DNA of 64,000 nt from Lamellibrachia columna (Eukaryota > Annelida > Polychaeta > Sabellida > Siboglinidae). The position numbers and the translations under genes are program-made. The DNA is taken from assembly GCA_963662155.1 (NCBI GenBank), contig OY759261.1:39532996-39596995 (forward strand). Reading direction: 5' to 3'. Below, piece after piece: positions 36,254 through 46,022 of the stretch (positions are counted from its first letter, which is position 1; each line of letters starts with the position of its first letter). Under the pieces are notes generated by a model. It made no database searches. It was not told the DNA's origin and worked only from the letters and a program-made list of their open reading frames with translations.

Positions 36254-36883
36254 ATGAATCGTCCGATTCGCTTTAGAGGCGGTAATAACTATTTGTCTAA
36301 TTTTTATGCGTGTAGAATACGCGTGTGGAATAAAGAATTTCACAGTGTCGAAAGCGCTTATCAGTGGAAGAAATGTGTGCATAATAACGACTGGACAACG
36401 GCGGAAAAAAAAGTAGCCACACGAAGCGGCCTGCAGGCTAATTACCTGAGCAAGAGCATTCGAGAGAAGGATCATTTACGAGAAGATTGGAACAGGAAGA
36501 GATATTCCGTGATGTACGCGTTAGTAGCCGTGAAATTCCGTGACCGATACTTACGGAAACGACTTTTAGACACAGGAAGTAGTGAATTAATGGAATGGGT
36601 AAAAAGTAAAGAGGGTTTTTGGAGTTCGTTGACCTACGCTGGTCGAGCTGGTCAGAATATGCTCGGTCAGATACTCATGCGAGTAAGAGAATTCATACGA
36701 ACGCACCAGACAGTAAAAAGCGGCTCTGATGTAACACCCGGAGACAGGGCGTACGTGCGAGAATGCAACCGGTCTGGTGTAACACCAAGAGAAGTGCGAG
36801 ATTGCAACCAGGCACCCGGAGCACCGGTCGAAAACATCACGCGCTGTTCAGTGGGCGACGAGGCAAGTAAAACTGCGCAATAA
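36254..36883 (+). CDS. NADAR-domain protein (YbiA/RIBX superfamily)
   Basis: The 209-residue ORF is intact. Residues 1-155 form a NADAR domain: 'RFRGGNNYLSNFYACRIRVW' at the start, 'SVESAYQWKK' near 35-45, 'FRDRYLRKRLLDTGSSELME' in the middle, and 'GFWSS' to 'GQNMLGQILMRVRE' at the end. The domain is the family's usual length. NADAR proteins cleave N-glycosidic bonds of ADP-ribose-type substrates; members have been shown to act in riboflavin-intermediate breakdown or to remove ADP-ribose from guanine. The C-terminal 55 residues are a polar tail with near-repeats ('DVTPGDRAYVRECNRSGVTP'). Role here is inferred: reversal of host ADP-ribosylation or nucleotide metabolism during replication. Which substrate applies cannot be told from sequence. 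Confidence 0.88.
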   Translation: MNRPIRFRGGNNYLSNFYACRIRVWNKEFHSVESAYQWKKCVHNNDWTTAEKKVATRSGLQANYLSKSIREKDHLREDWNRKRYSVMYALVAVKFRDRYLRKRLLDTGSSELMEWVKSKEGFWSSLTYAGRAGQNMLGQILMRVREFIRTHQTVKSGSDVTPGDRAYVRECNRSGVTPREVRDCNQAPGAPVENITRCSVGDEASKTAQ

Positions 36884-36941
36884 CTTCACGCGCTGTGTGG
36901 GCAGCGAGCCAAGTAAAACTACGCAACAGTCGACAGGAGGA

Positions 36942-36950
36942 CTATATAAA
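36942..36950 (+). promoter_or_regulatory. TATA box of the RPA-like gene
   Basis: 'ctatataaag' lies 57-65 bp upstream of the ATG at 37007 in a GC-mixed context, well placed for a short 5' leader. Confidence 0.6.
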
Positions 36951-37006
36951 GACGGATACGAAGACCGGAGTATCGCAATTGTTTTTGATTGACTCCGAAC
37001 ACGAAG

Positions 37007-37504
37007 ATGGACACCTCGCAACAGACCGAGTTCGAGATCGACACCAAGATGACTTTGAAGAAACTCCAAAACGAAGTAAGTGCTGGTCGCTATGTGCTTG
37101 AACAACCGTTAGTCATAACGGCATGCGGCGTTCAAGATAAATACGTTTTTTACACAGCGTGTTCGAAATGTCCTAAAGGACTTCGCAATCACGTCTGTCC
37201 AGTACACGGACGTCAAAGTAACTGCGTGTACAGATTCGTTCTTCGTCTCCTCCTGATAGACAGTGATGGTTGTGAATGTTGGTGTACCTGTTTTGATGAA
37301 AACGCGGTCAAAATTCTAGGGTTCACCGCAAACGACTACGTGTCTCTGTCGACAGACGAGGAACGCTACGATTCGATGTCGGCGCTGCGTGGCAGTCCGG
37401 TCATGGTCACCATTAGGAAACGCGTGACCAAAGAGTACGTAAACTACAATGTGGCAGAGATTGATGTTGTAACCGCTTTGTTGAAAGGACGACACTGCCG
37501 CTGA
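37007..37504 (+). CDS. RPA1 C-terminal-like zinc OB-fold protein (ssDNA-binding candidate)
   Basis: This is a 165-residue protein. A zinc-knuckle pattern C-x2-C-x7-C-x2-H (ACSKCPKGLRNHVCPVHG, residues about 48-65) is followed by 'YRFVLRLLLIDSDGCECWC', 'CFDENAVKILGFTANDY' and 'GSPVMVTIRKRVTKEYVNYN'. This is the order of the DBD-C OB fold of replication protein A and of Rep_fac-A_C-type proteins, where an OB fold with an inserted zinc ribbon binds single-stranded DNA. A single-strand binder suits protein-primed replication by the neighbouring PolB. The start at 37007 is the first ATG after the TATA box. A well-formed small intron (37542-37591) lies just past the stop, so the true 3' end may be spliced. 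Confidence 0.7.
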   Translation: MDTSQQTEFEIDTKMTLKKLQNEVSAGRYVLEQPLVITACGVQDKYVFYTACSKCPKGLRNHVCPVHGRQSNCVYRFVLRLLLIDSDGCECWCTCFDENAVKILGFTANDYVSLSTDEERYDSMSALRGSPVMVTIRKRVTKEYVNYNVAEIDVVTALLKGRHCR

Positions 37505-37602
37505 TGCTGCTACATCCAGTGGAGTTGACGAAAAAGCAAAGGTGAGGAAATGGTACCAACGATTTATTCTTCTCTTCTTCTTCCTCGACAGACAGTTGTT
37601 CA

Positions 37603-37983
37603 ATGATCATTGTCGATGACGAGGAAGAGAAGAAGGATGTAATAATCATAAACAGCAGTAGCAGCAGCAGCGGTGAGGACATGACGATGACGATGCGTCA
37701 TATAGATAAGATAATAGATCGTAGTGAATCTATGGTTAGCGAACAGAGGTTTAACGTAGCTGTAGAGAGCGCTGCTGTCCGGTACGCGTGCGATGAGGTG
37801 AATCGTGTAATGAATTTAAATTCAGACGATGATTACATACCCTCATCCGACACGATCATGCATCTCTTGAGGTGGTTAACTATAGAAGTGCTCACAACGT
37901 GTGGGACCGCGAAGTGGCGAGAACGTGTGACAGACAAGGTGAGAAATGTGTTAATTGAACAATATATGCACCGTATGAACTAA
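37603..37983 (+). CDS. Acidic/helical 126-residue protein with SUMO-interaction-like motifs
   Basis: The N-terminus has two hydrophobic-then-acidic/serine clusters (MIIVDDEEE and VIIINSSSSSSGED) of the type that binds SUMO, then an alpha-helical domain (about residues 30-126; 'WLTIEVLTTCGTAKWRERV'). No enzyme motif is seen. It lies just past the candidate intron acceptor at 37591 and 9 bp before the next ORF, so it may be read from the RPA-like transcript. Function is unknown; a role in binding SUMO-modified host proteins is inference. Confidence 0.5.
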   Translation: MIIVDDEEEKKDVIIINSSSSSSGEDMTMTMRHIDKIIDRSESMVSEQRFNVAVESAAVRYACDEVNRVMNLNSDDDYIPSSDTIMHLLRWLTIEVLTTCGTAKWRERVTDKVRNVLIEQYMHRMN

Positions 37984-37992
37984 TCTTTTTTT

Positions 37993-38295
37993 ATGTTCAA
38001 TAAGGCGTGTAAGAGACCGGCATCGGACGACGATGACATCACGTGGCTGATGACTGTGAAGCGTCATTCGTCAGGACAGGTGCAGGTGTCACCGTCGCCG
38101 GAAGCCGCTTCTTACACGGAAACGTACACGGAGGGTTGTCCGCTGACTTGTTCAGAAAATGACGTCAGTTCAGACGATGACGACAGCCCCGAGTCGCCAG
38201 AAACATCGGATGTTTCGAAGAAAGAAGTAATGATCCGCAAGATCATAATTGAATGCGAAAGTAGATATATGTCTATCGAGACGATGTGTCAGTAA
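37993..38295 (+). CDS. Acidic, serine-rich 100-residue protein
   Basis: Low-complexity acidic stretches ('SDDDDIT', 'SSDDDDSPESPETSD') flank a short polar region, and the end is helical (KKEVMIRKIIIECESRYMSI). The composition resembles small viral regulatory or transactivator proteins, but no homology is recognised. It starts 9 bp after the preceding stop. AATAAA at 38436-38441 may end this early transcript. Confidence 0.45.
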   Translation: MFNKACKRPASDDDDITWLMTVKRHSSGQVQVSPSPEAASYTETYTEGCPLTCSENDVSSDDDDSPESPETSDVSKKEVMIRKIIIECESRYMSIETMCQ

Positions 38296-38359
38296 CTTTC
38301 TACCGCTATAATGAAGCCGGAGTGGCAGACAAATCTTCGACACGCCATTCAACGTGCCG

Positions 38360-39690
38360 ATTCGCTTTTGAAATGAACATTTGAATATAACCAGAACCAG
38401 TTGAATATATAACCACTGTAGAGAGTCGCATTTGAAATAAACATTTCGTAGTTGAATATATAATCACTGTATAATCGCTTTTGAAATGAACATTTGAACA
38501 TAACCAGAACCAGTTGAATATATAACCACTATAGAGAGTCGCATTTGAAATTAACATTTCGTAGTTGAATATATAATCACTGTAGAAAGGAACATTTCGT
38601 AGTTTAATATATCCACTGTAGAAATGAGCTGATTACATTTTTTATGTTGTTATATATACATCTCTGCGAAAAAGACTTATCATCATTATCAACATTACCT
38701 AGGGGTCACTGTCGAGATTGTAAAGATTCACAAACCCAACATGCATTATCATCATTATTAGCCTCTGCCGTATCGATAATCGATCGTAAGCTAGGGGTCA
38801 CTGTCGAGATCGTAAAAATTCACAAACCCAACATGTTATTATCATTATGTATAAGTCGATTCGTATATGTATGATTACAACATAATAAAAAAATGAAAAA
38901 TTATGGTGCTGTTGTCAGTCCTTCGTCCCGTAGTCGTCATCGTAGAAATGAACGTTAATGTGCTTTCATAAAGAATCCTTCGAATTATGTTTAACGGATG
39001 GGTACGATCCTGCATAGATAGAGCGGTGCGTCGTCATCGTAGAAATGAACGTTTTTGTGCTTTCATAAAGAATACTTCGAAATATGTTTAACGAATGGGT
39101 ACGGTCCTGCATAGATAGAGTGGTGCCCTCTGCGGTGAAGGAACTCGCAGTCCGTTCGATGTCGCCATCGTACGGTAGATAGAGTGGTTCCCTCTAGGGT
39201 GAAGGAACTCGCAGTCCGTTCGATGTCGCCACCGTATGGTAGATATAGTGGCTCCCTCTGGGGTGAAGGAACTCGCAGTCCGTTCGATGTCGCCACCGTA
39301 CGGTAGATAGAGTGGCTCCCTCTAGGGTGAAGGAACTCGCAGTCCGTTCGATGTCGCCACCGTACGGTAGATAGAGTGGATCCTTCTGCGGTGACACTCG
39401 CAGTCCGTTCGATGTCGCCACCGTACGGTCGATAGAGTGGCTCCATCTGCGGTGAAACTCGCAGTCCGTTCGATGTCGCCACCGTATGGTCGATAGAGTG
39501 GCTCCCTCTAGGGTGAAGGAACTCGCGTAGATAGAGTGGCTCCCTCTGCGGTGAAACTCGCAGTCCGTTCCATGTCGCCACCGTACGGTCGATATAGTGG
39601 CTCCCTCTAGGGTGAAGGAACTCGCAGTCCGTTCGATAGAGTGGCGCCCTCTGAGGTGAAGGAACTGACACCCTCTGTATATCAAATAAT
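38360..39690. repeat. Four tandem-repeat families inside Polinton 1
   Basis: 38367-38590: two units of about 112 bp ('cgcttttgaaatgaacattt'). 38697-38845: two units 94 bp apart ('taggggtcactgtcgagat'). 38930-39115: two units of about 96 bp ('cgtagaaatgaacgtt'). 39113-39660: about nine units of 50-62 bp ('gtccgttcgatgtcgccacc', 'gatagagtggctccctct'). The last array gives spurious minus-strand frames of up to 202 codons. The block separates the left accessory genes from PolB. Confidence 0.85.
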
Positions 39691-39734
39691 GAAAGGTCCT
39701 TCGAATAATGAACGGTCCTGAATATTCGCCATTG

Positions 39735-39741
39735 TATATAT
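39735..39741 (+). promoter_or_regulatory. TATA box of PolB, copy 1
   Basis: 'gtatatatgc' lies 17-23 bp before the ATG at 39758, too close for a leader, and about 50 bp before the ATG at 39791. This favours 39791 as the PolB start. Confidence 0.5.
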
Positions 39742-39790
39742 GCTATAGCGAGAGTTAATGTTTGTCAGTTGTAGACTTGTCAGCAGCAAC

Positions 39791-42700
39791 ATGAAACGTC
39801 ATCTATGTCGTCATTGTGGTCTCGCGGTCGATTCGTATGCAGAGCTAAAACGTCATGTAGAGAGTCATTCGATATCGTCTGTGAACGAGCGTTCTTATTC
39901 GACACCACCTAGCGACCTCGCAAAGAAAACGAAATACTCGTGTAAATGTGATGCGACGTTCGAAAGATGGGACGATCTACAGCATCACGTAAGAACAGCA
40001 TGTCGTCTTACCACCACCACCGCATACACGTGTACGAAATGTGGAAAGATTTCCACTAGACACAAAAACCTGACCAGACACAACCGGATCAAACATATCG
40101 AACCAACACCACCACCACCACCACCACCACCACCGAAGAGATCAAACGTGGTAGACACCACATCCCATCACCCGCTAGTTACCGACGAAGACCCTCTCGA
40201 GCCACCCGCTCGACTTCCTTTCGCCGATAACCTGTCGACGGAACTGCTAGATGTCGTTCGAGCGCACTGGCGAACCATACGGACACGCGTGTCGAGAGGA
40301 GCTCTCCAGTGCAGGTACGATTACAGATTAACCACGCTAGACACGACCGTTCTAGAGATGCCTTTTAAGAAAATGTACCAGGAACAGACCAACGCCTTCA
40401 AGATTAACCTCAGTTACGGATTCGTGCTGAGGAACAAGAACACGGGACGATACAAGTACTGTCACTCCTCGTGCAATTGCTGTGGACGATACCTGAACGA
40501 ACCCAGTCTCGTCACCAACAGCGATGATTTTGACGACTTTCTCGAACGCCTCCGAGAAACCGACGTCTTGCAGTGGGCCATCAATCAAAGACCGGATTCT
40601 GCGTGGGTGTGCGAACTCGTGACCAATGTCACATTTTTCGTCAACCGCATCGTCGATCATTCGATAGGATGTGTAAACATGATCCCTCTTCCAGTCTACA
40701 TCAAGAAGAACAAAGCTGTCATAGGTCTGGAAACGGAGCTCAAGTATAGCAAGAGGTACACTGACAACCTGTGTCTCTTCCGGTGTCTGGCCCTGCATCG
40801 TGGATGTGACGTACGCCGATTGGAACCAGCGGTGAAGACGCTGTACGAGACTTACAACCAAGACGGCGTACCCATGGAACAATTTGCTGGGGTCACGATG
40901 AAAGACCTCTATCGAGTAGAGACGACGTTCCAGACGAACGTGTGCGTGTACAGTCTCGTCAAACCGGACGAGGAGGACGAACGACCAACCGCCGAACTCG
41001 TCCGTCGATCGGTCTGTAAATATCCTACCACGCTCTTTCTCAACCTTCACGAGACGCATTTCTCCTTCATCCAGGATGTACGCATGTATTGTCACTCGTA
41101 CAGATGTCGGAAATGCAACTCGTTGTGGACATACGCATGGAAGTTACGTCAGCACGAGAACAAGTGTACGACTGGACGACGAGAACATCCGAGTGGCGGA
41201 AGCGTTGCGGTACTACCCGTACCGAGCCACCTTCGACGTTGAGTGTTGGTTCGACACCGAACACCTTCCGTCTGACAGCGACCAGGTTCATTGGGTTGCG
41301 CGTCACGTTCCACTGAGCGTCAGCGTGGCGTCAAACGTACCCGGACACGAGCGAGTGACATGCATCGTCACGGACGGAGACACCAACAAGTTGGTGAGCA
41401 CCATGATGACTATCCTGCAATCGATGAGTGACGCCGCGTACGACAGCATCAAAGACTCGTACGAGAACGTGTTGGAACAACTCGCAGAAGCAATGACGCG
41501 ATGATACGAACAAGAGGAGACTGCACAGTCAGCAGCCAACGACAAGAAATCTCGACGTACAAAAATCCATACAAAAAGCTGATGGGACAACTGTATGGAT
41601 GGATGCATCAGTTACCCGTTGTCGGGTTCAATTCGGGTCAGTACGATCTCAATGTCGTCAAACAGTTCCTCGTGCCTTAATTCATGTCCGCTGCAAAGAC
41701 AGAGGAACAAGAAGAGAGGAAGCGAGAGGAAGAAGAAGAAGAAGAAGAGAACGAGGGTGTCGGGTCGTTTTTCGTCATCAAGCGCAACAACACTTTCATG
41801 TGTCTTTCGACGGATCAGCTGAAATTCATAGACATGACCAACTACATAGCCCCCGGGTTCAGTTACGACAAATATCTGAAAGCGTACGGATGCGAGGTGA
41901 CGAAAGGTCATTTCCCGTACGAGTACATGGATCGACTGGAGAAGCTCGACGACACCGTTCTACCACCGAAAGAGGCCTTCTTCAGTCGTCTGAAGAACGA
42001 AGGTATTTCCGACGAGGATTAAGCCAGTTGTCAGGAGGCCTGGAGCGACAACGACATGAAGACCTTGCGAGACTTTCTCGTCTGGTACAACAACAGGGAC
42101 GTGGTTCCCTTTCTGCAGGCCATCGACAGACAGTTTGACTTCTATCAACAGCGCGGTATAGACATGTTCAAGCAAGGCATCAGTGTACACGGTCTGACCC
42201 TGTTGTACCTGATCAATGACCTTCCGGAGAAGACCTACTTTACCATCTTCAACGAGAAGAACAAAGATCTGCACGACCTCGTCAAAGATAACATTTGCTG
42301 TGGTCCGTCGATCATATTTCACCGCTATCACGAGAAAGGGATCACCACGCTACGTCTGAACGAGTACGGAGAGGCTGCTCGTCCGTGTCGATCGATCGTC
42401 GGATACGACGCGAACGCACTGTATCTGTGGTCGCTTATGCAAGACATGCCTATGGGATGGTACACGCGACGGCGGGTTGAGAAGGACTTCCGCCCCGAAT
42501 CGGCGCAGCTGTACGGACAGACGGCTGCGGAATGGCTGACGTGGGAATCCGAACGCACGGGACTTTCCATACGACATCAGATCAACGGACGAGATAAACG
42601 GATAGGCAAACATCGGGTGGATGGATGGTGCAGCGAGACGAAGACGGCTTATCAGTTCCACGGGTGCTTCTTCCACGGTTGCCCGTGCACTCGAGAAGAG

Positions 42701-44123
42701 GTCAATTCCGTCAACGGGAAACCCATGGCACAACTGCTCGACGAGACCCGAAAGACCACCGTCTACCTACGTCACTTCGTCAAGGTCGTCGAGCTGTGGG
42801 AATGCGAGTGGAAAGAGATGAGACGAGATCCGGTCGTAAAACGGTGTCTGGACGCTGCATTTCCCCGACGTCGACGACACGTGCGGTGGACGATGACGAC
42901 GCAACAGATCCTGAGAGGTGTGCACACTGGAACCGTGTTCGGCATGATCGAGTGCGACATTCGCGTGCCGGAAGAACTGCGCGAACATTTTGCCGAGATG
43001 CAGCCCGTGTTCAAGAACATCCGTCTGATGCGCGAGGATCTCGGTCCGTTCATGCGTCGATACGCCGAAGCGCACAACATCATGACGACTCCGAGGCGCA
43101 TGGTCGTGGGCAGTTATTACGGCGATAAGATATTGCTCGCCACGCCTCTGTTGCGATGGTATCTGGACCACGGTCTTGAGGTGCTGCACGTTTACCAGGT
43201 CATCGAGTACGATCCGATTCCGTGTTTCCGGCTGTTCGGCTATGCCGTGTCCAAGGCCCGACGCGAGGGAGACGTCCACCGAGACAGGACCATGATCGCG
43301 GACACCATGAAGTTGCTGGGGAACTCGAGCTACGGAAAGACCATCACCAACGTGGACCGACATCGTGACGTCAAATACTGCACAGAGAAGACGGCATCGC
43401 GTCTGATCAACGATAAACGGTTCCGACAACTCGACATCGTCGTCGATAGAGATGAACAAGAGAACTGTCGCGTACACACTACCCGTACACGTGGGATTCT
43501 TCGTTCTGCAGTACGCCAAGATGCGCATGTTGCAGTTCAATTACGACTTCATCGACAGATACGTGGATCGTCCTCTCTTCCAGTACTGCGAGATGGATAC
43601 GGACAGCGCCTATTTGGCCTTGGCCGACGAGTCCGTCGATGCCCTCAAGACCCCTACACTGCGAGGTGATTATTTTCGACATCGTTCCGTATGGCTCCCG
43701 TCCGAATGTTGCGACGAGCATCGGGACGAGTACGTGCGCTGTCGACTCGCCGGTCGACCTTGGGTCGGAGACGAGGAGTGCTGCAAGGCTCGCAGAGCGT
43801 TCGACAAGAGGACACCGGGTCTGTTCAAGGTAGAGTGGTCAGGCGACGGATTCCTGGGGTTGTGCAGCAAGACGTACTATTGTTTCGGAGCCACCGACAA
43901 GTACAGCACCAAAGGTCTGAGCAAACGTCACAACGCCATCGACAAGGATGCGTTCCTGGAGGTGCTCACCAACCGTCGGAGCGGAAGTGGAAAGAACCGC
44001 GGGTTCCGGGTGCATAAATCGACCGTGCTGACGTACGTGCAGGAACGAGCGGCTCTCACCTACTTCTACGCCAAACGCGTGGTGCACGAAGACGGACTGA
44101 GCACGGGTCCGACGGACGTGTAG
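39791..44123 (+). pseudogene. Protein-primed family B DNA polymerase with C2H2 fingers, copy 1 (broken)
   Basis: The N-terminal part (to about 41165) is open: three C2H2-type fingers (CRHCGLAVDSYAELKRHVESH first), a proline run, a domain with 'DNLCLFRCLALHRG', and a C2HC finger ending 'RQHENKC'. The exonuclease motif FDVECWF, 'VVGFNSGQYDLN', palm A 'YDANALYLWSL', B 'KLLGNSSYGKT' and C 'EMDTDSAYL' follow. It would copy the element from protein-primed ends. Lesions: frameshift near 41170, TGA at 41502, frameshift near 41563, TAA at 41678, TAA at 42020, and a short deletion near 43450 that shifts frame. Large antisense frames here (for example 40352-41095) are shadows. Confidence 0.92.
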
Positions 44124-44162
44124 ATAAGGCGACGAGGTTCCGGTCGTCTGTCATAATCGATC

Positions 44163-44788
44163 ATGGATGCGCGATGGAAACATCCCTTTACGTGTATCGT
44201 CGCCGGACGGACGGGATTCGGTAAGAGCACGTTCGTGACGCGTCTGTTGCGTCACGCCTCTACGATGATTGATCCACCTCCCGAAAAGATCACGTGGTGT
44301 TACGGAGAATGGCAAGAGGCTTACGCAAAGACGGACTTGACTCACGTGCGGTTCGAGGAAGGGTTACCGACGGTGGATATGTTCGAAGCGACAACGAGGT
44401 ACTTCATCGTCATAGACGATCTCATGACGGAAACGGACGAGCGGGTCACGACCTTGTTCACTAAAAAAATCACCACAGGAACACGTCCGTGCTGTATCTC
44501 GTACAGAACCTTTTCCCTAAAATCAAAGAGAGTCGCACCATTAGTCTTAACACTCACTACATGGTGGTGTTCAAGAATGCACGCGACGCAACGCAGATGT
44601 CGCACTTGGCTCGTCAGATGTATCCGAGACGCACGAAATTCGCGCTAGACGCTTTTAAAGACGCCACGACGGTTCCGTACGGTTATCTATTGATCGATCT
44701 CAAACAGGACACACCCGAGGACATGCGTCTGCGCACATGCATCTTTCCCGACGACGACGTGCAGTACGTGTACTTACCTAAGGTATAA
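44163..44788 (+). pseudogene. FtsK/HerA (A32)-like genome-packaging ATPase, copy 1 (frameshifted)
   Basis: About 208 codons. Walker A 'GRTGFGKST' is at residues 15-23 and Walker B 'YFIVIDDLM' near 80-88. The C-terminal half continues in another frame (from about 44489: VLYLVQNLFPKI-type start, 'ISLNTHYMVVFKN', 'HLARQMYPRR'). The break is one missing base at an A7 run, 44463-44469; copy 2 has no break at that place. In Polintons and related viruses this ATPase pumps DNA into the capsid. The gene starts 40 bp after the PolB stop, and its own TAA lies inside a TATA box. Confidence 0.9.
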
Positions 44789-44793
44789 AAAGA
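44783..44793 (+). promoter_or_regulatory. TATA box containing the ATPase stop codon
   Basis: 'ggtataaaaag' contains the ATPase TAA (44786-44788) and lies about 35 bp before the next ATG (44826). The same arrangement is kept in copy 2 (minus strand, 59181-59191), although the ATPase frame there ends earlier. Confidence 0.7.
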
Positions 44794-44825
44794 GCGAACG
44801 CGTGAAACGTCTCTTCATTCGCACC

Positions 44826-45117
44826 ATGTCTGCTCTAGTGAAGAGACACATTTTGTGCATACAGACTCTGAACAGGTACAAGAGTGCCAAACTGAGAAGG
44901 GCCATCATCGCCAAAGTCGACGCCGATCTGCTGTGCGCGCTGGCCGAGTGTGCCTACAACATTCTAAAGAAGAACATTCCGTTGACCGAACTACAGAGGC
45001 GTCATTTGAATAAATACAAGACGAACTTACGCCGGTTGTCTCAGAAACGAACGTCGGCAGCCGAAATAAGACGCCTCTTGTTGCAACCGCAAGTTGGCGC
45101 AAGACGGCGTTTCAAGA
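44826..45117 (+). pseudogene. Small basic Polinton protein (GGFL type), copy 1, 3' end deleted
   Basis: 'MSALVKRHILCIQTLNRYKS', 'ALAECAYNILKKNIPLTELQ' and 'RRLLLQPQVG' match copy 2 (58780-59147). In copy 2 the protein goes on to a hydrophobic 'GGFLSAFLAPLA' tail. Here it breaks after PQVG and runs straight into integrase sequence, so a deletion removed its tail, the next two genes and the integrase N-terminus. The family is a conserved short protein of Polintons of unknown role, possibly DNA- or membrane-associated in the virion. Confidence 0.75.
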
Positions 45118-45991
45118 GACGATGCGTCATCGTGGGTGGTATGAATCAACAGTCGATCTCGTCGACCTGACGACGTTGAAAGACGACAACGACGGTATGA
45201 CCTTTCTCCTCACGATAATCGACGTCTTTTCGAAACGAGCCAGATGTATTCCTATGCCGAGCAAGTCCGCTGCGTCATTGGTCGCGGCGCTGCAAATCGC
45301 GTACGCAAACGAGCGGCCGCAGACGTTGCAGACGGATCGAGGAATGGAATTTCTGAATAAATCCGTTCAGACTCTCTTGACGAAACACGGCGTCCATCAC
45401 TTCTCCACACACAACGCGGAGACGAAGGCGAGCATCGTGGAACGGTTCAACAAAACGTTAAAGACTCACATGTGGCGCTACTTCACGAAAGTTCAGACGT
45501 GGCGTTACATCGACGTCCTTCCGGACCTGGTGCGAACGTACAACGACACCCGTCACCGCAGCATCGGTATGGCTCCGTCGCAGGTCAATGCAAGGAATCA
45601 AGAAAAGGTGTGGCAACGTCTGTACGGACACGACGGTGAGGGCGTGTCCAAGTTGAACGTGTCGGATCGCGTGCGCATCAGCAAGTACAAAGGCACTTTC
45701 GAAAAGGGCTACGAGACGAACTGGAGCGAAGAGGTGTTCACCGTACACGAAGTTCATCTCTCCGAGCCGCCCGTGTACCGCCTGCGGGACGATCTCGGCG
45801 ACGCGCTGGACGGCACCTTCTACGAACAGGAGCTGCAGAAAGTGTCGGTACCGGTCGATAAAGTGTACCGCGTCGAATCGGTACTGCAGCGTCGTAAGGT
45901 CGGCGGGCGAACGGAGGCTTTGGTGAAATGGTTCGGATGTCCGTCCAAATTCAACAGCTGGATCGATGCCAAGGCACTCACTGCTCTATAA
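45118..45991 (+). pseudogene. Retroviral-type integrase with chromodomain, copy 1 (N-terminally truncated)
   Basis: The rve core keeps its three acidic sites: D in 'VDLVDLTTLKDD', D in 'QTLQTDRGMEFLN' and E in 'AETKASIVERFNKTLK'. A C-terminal chromodomain follows ('YRVESVLQRRKVG', 'EALVKWFGCPSKFNSWIDA'). The first 60-70 residues present in copy 2 are missing because of the deletion at about 45100. The core itself is open for 289 codons. The enzyme would insert the element and produce the 6-bp duplication; the chromodomain may steer it to modified histones. The true start is lost; the ATG at 45122 is not the native one. Confidence 0.9.
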
Positions 45992-45993
45992 AG
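45984..45993 (+). promoter_or_regulatory. TATA box containing the integrase stop codon
   Basis: 'ctctataaagactagc' holds the integrase TAA (45989-45991) and lies about 32 bp before the ATG at 46023. 'ctataaagactagc' is conserved in copy 2 (minus, 56575-56588), even though the copy 2 frame no longer stops there. Confidence 0.65.
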
Positions 45994-46022
45994 ACTAGCA
46001 GCACGTACGGCGGGTCGTCATT

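Noticed and set aside
37993..38295. Named viral transactivator
   Set aside because: Only acidic composition supports it; no homology, so it is left as an unknown acidic protein.
39063..39685. Minus-strand frames of 202 and 163 codons
   Set aside because: Produced by the 50-62 bp tandem array; period-driven repeats of RWRHRTDCEF, no protein family.
40352..41095. 247-codon minus-strand open frame inside PolB
   Set aside because: It is antisense to the conserved PolB N-terminal domain and has no recognisable motif; the codon pattern of the sense gene explains it.
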